From contig URGI01000053.1 of the NCBI GenBank assembly GCA_900547315.1, positions 1 to 12,875 on the forward strand: 12,875 nt of DNA, in the 5' to 3' direction. The notes beneath the pieces were generated by a model. It was not told the DNA's origin and made no database searches. It saw nothing but the letters and a program-made list of their open reading frames with translations. This stretch comes from an uncultured Eubacteriales bacterium (GTDB lineage Bacteria > Bacillota > Clostridia > Oscillospirales > Oscillospiraceae). Positions 6,470 to 12,875 of this stretch are shown in pieces. Every line of letters starts with the position of its first letter. Positions within the stretch are counted from its first letter, which is position 1. The translations under genes were made by a program, and so were the position numbers.

Positions 6470-6733
6470 TCACTCGGAGAAATCAGAGTCAATCAGCTCG
6501 GACAAGGTCGCGATCGCAGCGTCCTCATCTGCACCGTCGGCAATAATAGTGATGGCGGTTCCCTTCACTATGCCAAGGGAAAGCACGCCAAGCAGGCTCT
6601 TTGCATTGACACGTCTGTCTTCCTTCTCGACCCAAATGCTGCTCTTGAACTCATTGGCTTTCTGAATGAAGAAAGTCGCGGGTCTGGCATGAAGACCTAC
6701 CTGATTGTTGATGACTACTTCTTTGGTTATCAT
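6470..6733 (-). CDS. HPr family phosphocarrier protein
   Basis: Small cytosolic phosphocarrier of the PTS: it accepts phosphate from enzyme I at His15 and passes it to sugar-specific EIIA. In Bacillota HprK phosphorylates it at Ser46, and it then acts with CcpA in catabolite control. The 87 residues include GLHARPAT (13-20) with H15 and NAKSLLGVLSLG (43-54) with S46. Both sites fall exactly at canonical numbers with the ATG at 6733, which also has GAGGAG (6747-6742) 8 bases upstream; the GTG at 6742 abuts that site and is rejected. Since both His15 and Ser46 are present it is a true HPr rather than a Crh paralogue lacking the histidine. No ptsI is adjacent. It appears to be transcribed alone. 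Confidence 0.95.
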   Translation of the reverse strand: MITKEVVINNQVGLHARPATFFIQKANEFKSSIWVEKEDRRVNAKSLLGVLSLGIVKGTAITIIADGADEDAAIATLSELIDSDFSE

Positions 6734-6780
6734 ACTCGCCACTCCTCATTTATTATAACAGAATATGCTACGGGTTACAC

Positions 6781-6813
6781 GTATAATTTATCAGATTTTT
6801 TGTCAAGAGTCAA
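6781..6813 (-). promoter_or_regulatory. Candidate HPr gene promoter
   Basis: On the minus strand two overlapping -35 candidates occur: TTGACT (6813-6808) and a perfect TTGACA (6806-6801). TAAATT (6790-6785) is 17 bases after the first; TTATAC (6786-6781) is 14 bases after the second, which is short. The -35 is convincing but the -10 is uncertain. Two copies of CGAAAGCG (6831-6824 and 6822-6815) lie directly upstream. Confidence 0.5.
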
Positions 6814-6869
6814 CCGCTTTCGACGCTTTCGTTACTTTACACATTTTAGCGGGACGAAGCGCCGCAATT

Positions 6870-9242
6870 TTATTTAAGTTCGACCACTGTGACGCCGGTT
6901 TCACCCTCACCGTAGCGTCCAAGGCGGAAGGATTTGACGCACTTGTTGCGCTTGAGCATCTGCTGGATGGCGGCGCGCAGCGCGCCTGTGCCCTTGCCGT
7001 GGATTATCGTGACCGTCTTTAGTTTGCCCATGACCGCACTGTCAATATACCTCTCGGCGGCGATAACGCCGTCTACCGTCTCCATGCCGCGCAGGTCTAT
7101 CTCCGACGCAACAGGGGCGGCGCGCAGCTGCGTGGACGCCGCAGCCACATTCTTTTTGGTCTTTGCCTTCTGCCCCTCGATGAGAAGCACTTCGTCCTCC
7201 TTCGCGGTCACGTTCATGATGCCGGCGCGCAGCGTCAACACTCTGTCCGGTGAGACGGAGACAACCTCAGCCTTCATGCCCATGGACTTTATCTCGACCG
7301 TGTCGCCGGGGACGACCGGACGGGCTGACTTTTTGTCCTCCGTGGGTTCCGTCGCCGCCGGACGCAGCGCGGACTGCTTTTCGTTCAGCTTCCGGCGCAG
7401 TTCTGAGCGCGCCTCATTTATCCGCTGCGCGTCGTCCTCGTCGTTCACATGCTTGCGCATCTCGTCAAGCTCTGCGAATGTCTCGTCCGCGGCAGCACGG
7501 GCTTCAGCGATAATGCGCTCCGCGTCGCGCCGCGCCTTGATGTCGGCCTTCTCCAGCCGCACCTCAAGCTCGGCCTTCATGAAAGCAGCCTTCTTTGCGT
7601 TCTCTTCTGCCTGACGCAGCTTGACAGCCGCCTCGTTTCTGTCCTTCTCAAGCAGCATACGCGTCTGCTCAAGCTTCTCAATCGTCGCTTCAAAGCTGGC
7701 GCTCTCGGTGCTGACGCGGTTCTTCGCGTCCTCGATTATATCCTCGCCAAGGCCGAGGCGGCGTGATATTGCAAAGGCGTTCGACTTTCCGGGGATGCCG
7801 ACGAGCAGATGATAGGTCGGCCGCAGCGTCTCCACGTCAAACTCGCAGGACGCGTTCTGGACGCGCGGCTCATTCGTGGCATATACCTTCAGTTCGGCGT
7901 AATGCGTCGTCGCGGCGATGACCGCGCCCTTCTGGCGCGCGTACTCGATTATAGATATGGCGAGCGCTGCGCCCTCCGTCGGGTCGGTGCCCGCGCCAAG
8001 CTCGTCGAACAGCAGGAGCGAGCGGTCGTCACACTCTTTAAGTATGCTGACGATGTTAGTCATGTGCGCGGAGAATGTTGAAAGATTCTGCTCGATGCTC
8101 TGCTCATCGCCGATGTCGGCCAAAATATGGCTGAACACGGGGAGATTGCTGCCGTCGGAGGCAGGAATGTGCAGGCCGCACTGATTCATCGCCGCGAGCA
8201 GGCCGATGGTCTTCAGCGACACGGTTTTGCCGCCGGTGTTCGGCCCCGTGATAACGAGCGTATCAAAGCTGTCCCCAAGCTCAAGGCTTATCGGGACGGC
8301 CTTTGCCTGATCCAGCAGCGGATGCCGCGCGCGGCGCAGGACGATGCCCTTGTCCTCAAGCGTGGCCGCGCCGCAGTTGAGCTTATAGGAGAGCTTCGCT
8401 TTGGCGAAGATCAGGTCTAGCCGCACGAGCAGGTCGAAGTCAGATTCGATATCGTCCTTATGCTCTGCACAGTCCGCCGAAAGCTCGGCGAGGATGCGGT
8501 CTATCTCGATCTTCTCGCGCGCGTTCAGCTCGCGCAGCTCGTTATTGGCCTTCACCGCGCCCATCGGCTCTATAAACAGCGTCATTCCGGAGGCGGAGAT
8601 ATCGTGCACGAGTCCCGGGACTGCGCCCTTGTGATCCGCCTTGACGGGAACGACGTAGCGGTCGGAGCGCATGGTGATTATCGGCTCCTGAAGCGCTTTG
8701 GCGTATGACGGAGAGGAGATTATCTTGGTCAGCACATCTCGCGCTCTGGCCGCCGCGGCACGCATCTGGCGCCTGATGCTCGTAAGCTCCGGCGACGCGG
8801 AATCTGCGATCTCATCCTCCCCCACTATCGAGGTGTTGATCTTTTCCTCAAGGAATTTATTCGCGCGCAGCGCATAAAACAGGCTGTCTATCGTGGTCTT
8901 GCCCACGGAATCGTCCGCAATGTACCCACGCACAAGGCGCGCGCATTGCAGCACGCGGGCAATATCCATAAGCTCGCGCGTATTGAGTGCGCCGCCGAGA
9001 TCCGCGCGTGCAAGCGAGGCGCGCACGTCCTTCACGCCCGAGAAGCCCGGGCCGCCGCGCACCGTCATCATGGTCTTGGCAGCGGTAGTCTCTTCAAGGC
9101 GCCGCCTGACCTCATGCACATCGTCCGATGGTTCCAGCTCAAGCGCCAGCTCCTTGGCCGTATCGCTCACAGCCTCGGCCGACAGCATCTGCAAAACAGC
9201 CGGAAGCTCAAGCGTTGTAAGTGATTTTTTATAAAAGCTCAT
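6870..9242 (-). CDS. mutS2: Endonuclease MutS2
   Basis: MutS-family ATPase without the mismatch-recognition domain. Family members bind branched DNA and suppress homologous recombination; the Bacillus protein also acts in rescue of collided ribosomes. The 790 residues are full length. The N-terminal core and clamp lead to Walker A GPNTGGKT (333-340), the block NLSTFSAHMTNI (386-397) and Walker B DELGAGTDP (413-421). A long charged coiled coil (about 515-625) follows, then a KOW-like segment (about 643-690). The C-terminal Smr nuclease domain has IDLRG (715-719) and HGKGTGALR (748-756). The ATG has GAGGA 5 bases upstream and lies 17 bases after the recO stop. No strong terminator is seen between its stop and the HPr promoter. 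Confidence 0.97.
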   Translation of the reverse strand: MSFYKKSLTTLELPAVLQMLSAEAVSDTAKELALELEPSDDVHEVRRRLEETTAAKTMMTVRGGPGFSGVKDVRASLARADLGGALNTRELMDIARVLQCARLVRGYIADDSVGKTTIDSLFYALRANKFLEEKINTSIVGEDEIADSASPELTSIRRQMRAAAARARDVLTKIISSPSYAKALQEPIITMRSDRYVVPVKADHKGAVPGLVHDISASGMTLFIEPMGAVKANNELRELNAREKIEIDRILAELSADCAEHKDDIESDFDLLVRLDLIFAKAKLSYKLNCGAATLEDKGIVLRRARHPLLDQAKAVPISLELGDSFDTLVITGPNTGGKTVSLKTIGLLAAMNQCGLHIPASDGSNLPVFSHILADIGDEQSIEQNLSTFSAHMTNIVSILKECDDRSLLLFDELGAGTDPTEGAALAISIIEYARQKGAVIAATTHYAELKVYATNEPRVQNASCEFDVETLRPTYHLLVGIPGKSNAFAISRRLGLGEDIIEDAKNRVSTESASFEATIEKLEQTRMLLEKDRNEAAVKLRQAEENAKKAAFMKAELEVRLEKADIKARRDAERIIAEARAAADETFAELDEMRKHVNDEDDAQRINEARSELRRKLNEKQSALRPAATEPTEDKKSARPVVPGDTVEIKSMGMKAEVVSVSPDRVLTLRAGIMNVTAKEDEVLLIEGQKAKTKKNVAAASTQLRAAPVASEIDLRGMETVDGVIAAERYIDSAVMGKLKTVTIIHGKGTGALRAAIQQMLKRNKCVKSFRLGRYGEGETGVTVVELK

Positions 9243-9259
9243 ATATGTCCTCTGTATAT

Positions 9260-10003
9260 CTATTTTACCTTTTTCCAGTATTCAAGCGTGCCGAAGCGGC
9301 GCTCCGTCTGCCGCAGCAGATACTGCTCTGCCGCGTCCGAGAGTCTCCTCAGCGGCTCGCCGTCTATGGCAAAGGAGAATACCTGCTTCGCCGGAGCGGA
9401 GACAATATACCGCATTGCGGCAAGCGAGCCTTCGCCCAGCGGGACGACCTGCCCCATCGCCGCCGTCTGGCAGCCACGGCAGCATACTACGCCGCTCGAC
9501 AGGCTCAGCAGCGGACTTTCCGGCTCCGCCCTGCCGCATTCCGCACAGCCGCCAAGCTCCGGCGTATAGCCCGCAAGGCACATCAGCCGCAGCTCGAACG
9601 CGGCCTTGATAAGCGCCGCGGGGTACATTTTTCTGCTGAGCGCGTACAGTGAGTTCAGGCCAAGCTGAAGCATCGCTTCGTCCGGCTGATCCTCGACCCC
9701 AAGCGCTTCAAGACACTCGGCAAAGTAGCAGCCGAGCGCAAAATCCGCTATATCATTGCGCAGCCCGTCAAAGCTCTCGATGACGGACGCCTCGTTGACG
9801 CTCCATTTCCCGCGGTTTCCGAACAGGGTCATCTCCGAATACGTCAGCTGCTGGGTGGCCGCGGTTATCTTGCTGCCCTTGCGCAGCGCGCCGCGTGCCT
9901 TGGCGGTTATCTTGCCGTCGGACTTTGTAAACAGCGTCAGTATTTTGTCGGCTTCCTTGTATCTTACTTCGCGCAGGACAAGCGCCTGAACCGTGTTGAA
10001 CAT
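9260..10003 (-). CDS. recO: DNA repair protein RecO
   Basis: Mediator of the RecFOR pathway: displaces SSB and helps load RecA on single-stranded DNA. With the ATG at 10003 the protein is 247 residues and begins MFNTVQALVLREVRYKEADK, the expected OB-fold opening. The frame stays open a further 42 codons upstream, but that extension is basic, unlike RecO, and overlaps yqzL, so it is excluded. A zinc-binding CxxC pair set is present at C153/C156 (CAEC) and C175/C178 (CRGC). The ribosome site is poor: GAGGG lies 14 bases upstream. The start falls 10 bases after the yqzL stop, so coupled translation is likely. Gene order era-yqzL-recO matches Bacillus. Confidence 0.95.
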   Translation of the reverse strand: MFNTVQALVLREVRYKEADKILTLFTKSDGKITAKARGALRKGSKITAATQQLTYSEMTLFGNRGKWSVNEASVIESFDGLRNDIADFALGCYFAECLEALGVEDQPDEAMLQLGLNSLYALSRKMYPAALIKAAFELRLMCLAGYTPELGGCAECGRAEPESPLLSLSSGVVCCRGCQTAAMGQVVPLGEGSLAAMRYIVSAPAKQVFSFAIDGEPLRRLSDAAEQYLLRQTERRFGTLEYWKKVK

Positions 10004-10013
10004 ATGTATCGCA

Positions 10014-10157
10014 TCAGCCCTCGCTCCGGGGGGTGTCCCCCGAATCATTCTGCGGCGCGGAGCGGCGGTACGGCTCGTCCTGCGTCGCCTTGTACAGCAT
10101 GTAATAAAGCGGGTCTCCGGTTTCGGCAAATGCCTGCCAGATAGCGTCCTTGCTCAT
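10014..10157 (-). CDS. yqzL: YqzL family small protein
   Basis: This is a 47-residue gene that a length cut-off would drop. It starts at an ATG with AAGGAGG about 7 bases upstream, a very strong ribosome site. The N-terminal half, IWQAFAETGDPLYYMLYKA (residues 6-24), fits the YqzL family pattern of an aromatic-rich helix, T-G, then Y-x-x-Y-K. The C-terminal half (QDEPYRRSAPQNDSGDTPR) is polar and probably disordered. YqzL lies between era and recO in Bacillus and relatives, exactly as here, and synteny strengthens the call. Its function is not established. There is no signal peptide or membrane segment. A GC-rich hairpin lies near its 3' end. Confidence 0.85.
   Translation of the reverse strand: MSKDAIWQAFAETGDPLYYMLYKATQDEPYRRSAPQNDSGDTPRSEG
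10026..10042 (-). other. GC hairpin at the yqzL-recO junction
   Basis: In the mRNA CGGGGG pairs with CCCCCG around a short ACAC loop, inside the last codons of yqzL and roughly 25 bases before the recO start. It lies where ribosomes finishing yqzL would pass, so it could influence recO initiation; that part is inference. Confidence 0.45.
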
Positions 10158-10171
10158 GTTCGCGCCTCCTT

Positions 10172-10192
10172 GCTGCAATTATTATTTGCAGC
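10172..10192 (-). other. Hairpin upstream of yqzL
   Basis: A perfect 7-bp stem, GCTGCAA with TTGCAGC, and a 7-base AT-only loop sit in the 61-base gap between era and yqzL, ending just before the AAGGAGG ribosome site. No T run follows, so it is not an intrinsic terminator. An mRNA processing or stability element is possible. Confidence 0.45.
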
Positions 10193-10218
10193 GTGACGCG
10201 GATTAAAGCTGGGATATA

Positions 10219-11106
10219 TTAGCGCTCGCCGTAACCGAAATTGCGGAGCTGCGCCATTGAGTCGCGCCAGTTCTCCTTGACCTTGACCCATGTCTGAAGA
10301 TAGACCTTTGTGCCCATGAACTCTTCGATGTCCATGCGGGCAAGCTCGCCTATCTTCTTCAGCATCGCGCCCTTTTTGCCGATGATTATGCCCTTATGAC
10401 TGTCCTTTTCGCAGTATATCGTTACCTCAAGGTCGATGATGCCGTCGTCCCGCTCGGAGAACTTCGTGACCTCGACGGCGGTGCCGTGCGGTATCTCCTT
10501 ATCAAGGCAGGTCAGCAGCTTTTCGCGGACAAGCTCCGCGCAGATCTGACGCTCCGGCTGGTCGGTTATCATATCGTCTGGGAAGAGGTGCGGCCCCTCG
10601 ACGGCGTACTTCTCAAGCTCCGTAAACAGCTCGTCCAGCCCTTCGCCGGTCTTGGCGGAGATGGGAATGACGGCGTCAAAATCATACGCTGCGGAGTAGA
10701 GCGCGATGACCTCCAGAAGGCGGGTCTTGTCCACGGTGTCGATCTTATTGATGAGCAGTATCGCCGGAGCACCGCTCTCGCGCAGGCGCTCGATGAGCGC
10801 TTCCTCCTGCGGGCCAATAGCCGCAACAGGCTCCACCATCAGCAGCACCGCGTCCACATCCGCGACACTCTCGCGCACGACCTGAACCATGTAGTCGCCA
10901 AGGCGGGTGCGCGGCTTATGGAAGCCCGGAGTGTCCATCAGGACAAACTGCGTATCCCCGCGGTTCACGATCGCGGTTATGCGGTTGCGGGTGGTCTGCG
11001 GTTTGTTGGAAACTATGGCTATCTTTTCGCCGACGAGCGCGTTCGTAAGCGTGGATTTGCCGACGTTCGGGCGGCCGCATATCGTTATCATTGCAGATTT
11101 TGTCAT
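10219..11106 (-). CDS. era: GTPase Era
   Basis: Essential GTPase that binds the 3' end of 16S rRNA and assists 30S subunit assembly. The 295 residues are typical. G1 GRPNVGKST (11-19), G2 region NKPQTTR (34-40), G3 DTPG (58-61), G4 NKID (120-123) and G5 SAK (150-152) are all present. The C-terminal KH domain has the GxxG loop in IIGKKGAMLKKIG (241-253). GGAG lies 7 bases before the ATG, which overlaps the ybeY stop by one base (TAATG). The ybeY-era adjacency couples two 16S maturation factors; dgkA and cdd, often found between them in Bacillota, are absent here. Confidence 0.98.
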   Translation of the reverse strand: MTKSAMITICGRPNVGKSTLTNALVGEKIAIVSNKPQTTRNRITAIVNRGDTQFVLMDTPGFHKPRTRLGDYMVQVVRESVADVDAVLLMVEPVAAIGPQEEALIERLRESGAPAILLINKIDTVDKTRLLEVIALYSAAYDFDAVIPISAKTGEGLDELFTELEKYAVEGPHLFPDDMITDQPERQICAELVREKLLTCLDKEIPHGTAVEVTKFSERDDGIIDLEVTIYCEKDSHKGIIIGKKGAMLKKIGELARMDIEEFMGTKVYLQTWVKVKENWRDSMAQLRNFGYGER

Positions 11107-11585
11107 TATTCTTCTCCCATAATAAATTTTTCTCTTGCGCGCATCTGGCGTTTCATCTCGCCCTCGTCAACGTGATCATAGCCGAGCAGATGCAGTATCG
11201 AATGGACGGTGAGATACATTATCTCCCGCTCGTAGCCGTGCCCGAACTCCTCGCCCTGCGCCTCGCAGCGCGGGACGGATATCATCATATCGCCGAGAAG
11301 CACCGCGCCGGTGTCCATATCCCGCTCACATTCCTCAGCGTCAAATTCGCCGGGCGTCAGTTCGTTCATCGGGAAGCTCAGAACATCGGTCGCGCGGTCA
11401 ACGCCGCGGAACTCGTTATTGACGCGGTGTATCCCCTCGTCGTCCGTCAGCATCACGCTCACGATGCACGGCACGTCAATGCCCTCGGCGTCAAGCGCCA
11501 TGTTCACCGCCTTTTTTATCAGCGCCGCCGAATTATTATGGCCGAGGTTCTTTACCTCGCGGCTTACATATATCTCATGCTCCAT
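11106..11585 (-). CDS. ybeY: rRNA maturation RNase YbeY
   Basis: Metal-dependent endoribonuclease of 16S rRNA 3'-end maturation and ribosome quality control. It has 159 residues. The zinc site H-x3-H-x5-H is complete in HSILHLLGYDH (H128, H132, H138). The conserved RGVDRATDVLSFP (60-72) precedes it, and LLGDMMIS (96-103) is also family-typical. The ATG has AGAGGA about 7 bases upstream, within the last codons of phoH, and begins 2 bases after the phoH stop. The order phoH-ybeY-era is widespread and fits co-expression of ribosome biogenesis factors. Confidence 0.97.
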   Translation of the reverse strand: MEHEIYVSREVKNLGHNNSAALIKKAVNMALDAEGIDVPCIVSVMLTDDEGIHRVNNEFRGVDRATDVLSFPMNELTPGEFDAEECERDMDTGAVLLGDMMISVPRCEAQGEEFGHGYEREIMYLTVHSILHLLGYDHVDEGEMKRQMRAREKFIMGEE

Positions 11586-11587
11586 GC

Positions 11588-12592
11588 TTATTTCCTCTTG
11601 AATTTCTTCGGCGGCAGCTTTTTGACGGATTCCGCCGGATTTTTCTTATCGTAGACCTCGTACGCCTCGATTATCTTCTGCACAAGGCGGTGACGCACGA
11701 CGTCAGAGCCGGTGAGCTTGCATATTGCGATGTCCTCGATGCCGTCGAGCACCTTCATTGCGACCTTGAGTCCGCTGGTCTTGTCCTCCGGCAGGTCGAT
11801 CTGCGTGATGTCGCCGGTGATGACGACCTTGGAGCCGAAGCCGATACGCGTCAGGAACATCTTCATCTGCTCCCTGGACGTGTTCTGCGCCTCGTCAAGA
11901 ATAATGAAGCTGTCGTCCAGTGTGCGGCCGCGCATGTAGGCCAGCGGCGCGACCTCGATATTGCCGCGCTCAAGGTATTTCTGATAGGTATCAGCGCCGA
12001 GCATATCGAACAGCGCGTCATACAGCGGCCTGAGGTACGGATCGACCTTGCTCTGAAGATCGCCCGGCAGGAAGCCCAGCCGCTCACCGGCCTCGACCGC
12101 GGGGCGCGTGAGGATTATGCGGTTGACCTCCTCGGCTCTGAAAGCCGCAACCGCCGCAGCGACCGCAAGATAGGTCTTGCCCGTACCGGCGGGGCCGATG
12201 CCGAGGGTTATCGTATTTTTCGCTATCGCGTCACAGTAGGATTTCTGGCCGAGAGTCTTGGGCTTTATGGGCTTACCCTTGGCGGTGATGCAGATGACAT
12301 CTCCGGCAAGCTCCTGTATCTTCGTCTCCTTGCCCTCGGAGACGAGCTTGAGGATATACCGGACGTTCTGCGCGTCGATATTCTCTCCCTTGGTGGCCAG
12401 TGTCAGAAGGCCGTTTATCGCCTTCTCGGCGAGCATCACGCTCTCCTCCTCGCCGCATATGTGTATCATATTTTCGCGGTCGAGAACCTTGACGCCAAGC
12501 TCCGATTCGATTATGCGCAGATTCTGATCAAACGAGCCGAACACGCTTATGACGTGTTCCATTCTCTCGACTTCAATTGTCTTCTCTATCAT
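11588..12592 (-). CDS. PhoH family protein (PhoH-like ATPase)
   Basis: P-loop ATPase of the PhoH/YbeZ family, which resembles superfamily 1 helicase cores and is usually encoded beside ybeY; an RNA-related partnership with YbeY has been proposed. The 334 residues include an N-terminal KH-like segment (about 1-65), Walker A GPAGTGKT (133-140), TRPAVEAGERLGFLPG (162-177), Walker B IILDEAQN (230-237) and the motif GDITQIDLP (260-268). The C-terminus is lysine-rich (KKLPPKKFKRK), consistent with RNA contact. AAGGGG lies 6 bases before the ATG, and yqfD ends 16 bases upstream. The biochemical role is not settled, so no gene symbol is assigned beyond the family name. Confidence 0.95.
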   Translation of the reverse strand: MIEKTIEVERMEHVISVFGSFDQNLRIIESELGVKVLDRENMIHICGEEESVMLAEKAINGLLTLATKGENIDAQNVRYILKLVSEGKETKIQELAGDVICITAKGKPIKPKTLGQKSYCDAIAKNTITLGIGPAGTGKTYLAVAAAVAAFRAEEVNRIILTRPAVEAGERLGFLPGDLQSKVDPYLRPLYDALFDMLGADTYQKYLERGNIEVAPLAYMRGRTLDDSFIILDEAQNTSREQMKMFLTRIGFGSKVVITGDITQIDLPEDKTSGLKVAMKVLDGIEDIAICKLTGSDVVRHRLVQKIIEAYEVYDKKNPAESVKKLPPKKFKRK

Positions 12593-12608
12593 ATGTTTCC
12601 CCTTCCGG

Positions 12609-12875
12609 CTACGGCAGCTCCGCAGTCTCGGCTATATTTTCAAGGCATTTTGCGCGCATCGTAACAAGCAGCAGGCCGCCGCTCTCCGCATGTGAAAAGC
12701 TGATGGTCTCGATCTTCCCGTCGATGCTGTTTTCAAGCCAATCTTTGAGTCTATCTTCAAGCTCCCGCGCGGTGCAGCACTCGCCCGCGGAATATTCATA
12801 GGATACGTACCGCTCCGTGATGATGCTGACCGGCAGCGTAAACAGGCCTTTTATGCCGAGTTTATATTCTTTAGT
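12609..12875 (-). CDS. yqfD: Sporulation protein YqfD, C-terminal part only
   Basis: Only the last 88 residues and the TAG stop lie in the window; the start is beyond the right edge. The visible part (KLGIKGLFTLPVSIITERY, then a helix with RELEDRLKDWL and a final beta-rich stretch) resembles the C-terminus of YqfD, a membrane-anchored protein of the mother-cell sporulation programme in Bacillus, about 400 residues long. Position is the main support: yqfC-yqfD-phoH is the standard clostridial order, and phoH starts 16 bases downstream. The short fragment alone is weakly diagnostic, so the call rests on synteny plus moderate similarity. If correct it indicates a spore-forming lineage or one recently derived from spore formers. 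Confidence 0.75.
   Translation of the reverse strand, partial: TKEYKLGIKGLFTLPVSIITERYVSYEYSAGECCTARELEDRLKDWLENSIDGKIETISFSHAESGGLLLVTMRAKCLENIAETAELP

Noticed and set aside
6734..6869. Possible mutS2 terminator in the mutS2-HPr gap
   Set aside because: Only a 4-bp GCGG/CCGC stem with a 9-base loop and no T run can be drawn, which is too weak to call.
10004..10129. N-terminal extension of recO to a TTG at 10129
   Set aside because: The 42 extra residues are basic and Arg-rich, overlap yqzL in another frame, and precede the canonical RecO start MFNTVQALVL.
11690..12664. Plus-strand frame of 324 codons opposite phoH
   Set aside because: The PhoH motifs on the minus strand are all intact and the opposite translation has no recognisable feature.

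Overview
The window is a dense, almost entirely housekeeping stretch from a member of the Bacillota, most likely a GC-rich clostridial lineage. This is inferred from gene order (yqfD-phoH-ybeY-era-yqzL-recO and rsmD-coaD), from AGGAGG-type ribosome binding sites, and from yqfD, which points to a spore-forming ancestry. All genes but one (ackA) lie on the minus strand. No mobile element, CRISPR array, tRNA or rRNA was found, and no gene-free stretch exceeds about 140 bases.

Read in the direction of transcription (right to left), the first block is the end of yqfD (cut by the right edge), phoH, ybeY, era, yqzL, recO and mutS2. The spacing is tight: ybeY and era overlap by 1 nt, and phoH and ybeY are 2 nt apart. 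yqzL is a 47-residue gene. The block covers a sporulation membrane protein, a PhoH-type ATPase, ribosome/rRNA maturation (YbeY, Era), recombinational repair (RecO) and MutS2. A short monocistronic-looking unit follows, encoding the phosphocarrier HPr, with a promoter candidate upstream and a clear hairpin terminator downstream. After it comes uvrC-rsmD-coaD plus a coiled-coil protein gene, with overlapping or touching reading frames, ending at a terminator near 3000.

ackA (acetate kinase) is the only plus-strand gene. It has a near-ideal promoter (TTGAAA, 17 nt, TATAAT), a TTG start behind GGAGG, and its own terminator, placed back to back with that of the minus-strand operon. It is divergent from tmcAL (tRNA-Met cytidine acetate ligase), with which it shares a 120-base promoter region. 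tmcAL is followed by a small RNHCP-family cysteine-rich protein gene cut by the left edge.

Nothing here is an obviously undescribed multi-gene system. The feature most worth following is the 137-base leader of the RNHCP gene. It holds a short ORF with a good Shine-Dalgarno sequence, a nested hairpin, and three mutually competing CCGGGAGG/CCTCCCG segments, one of which is the gene's own Shine-Dalgarno. This layout resembles a translational attenuator. Other points of note are the poorly characterised YqzL and coaD-linked coiled-coil proteins, ackA without an adjacent pta, and uvrC lying behind a terminator with no convincing promoter of its own.
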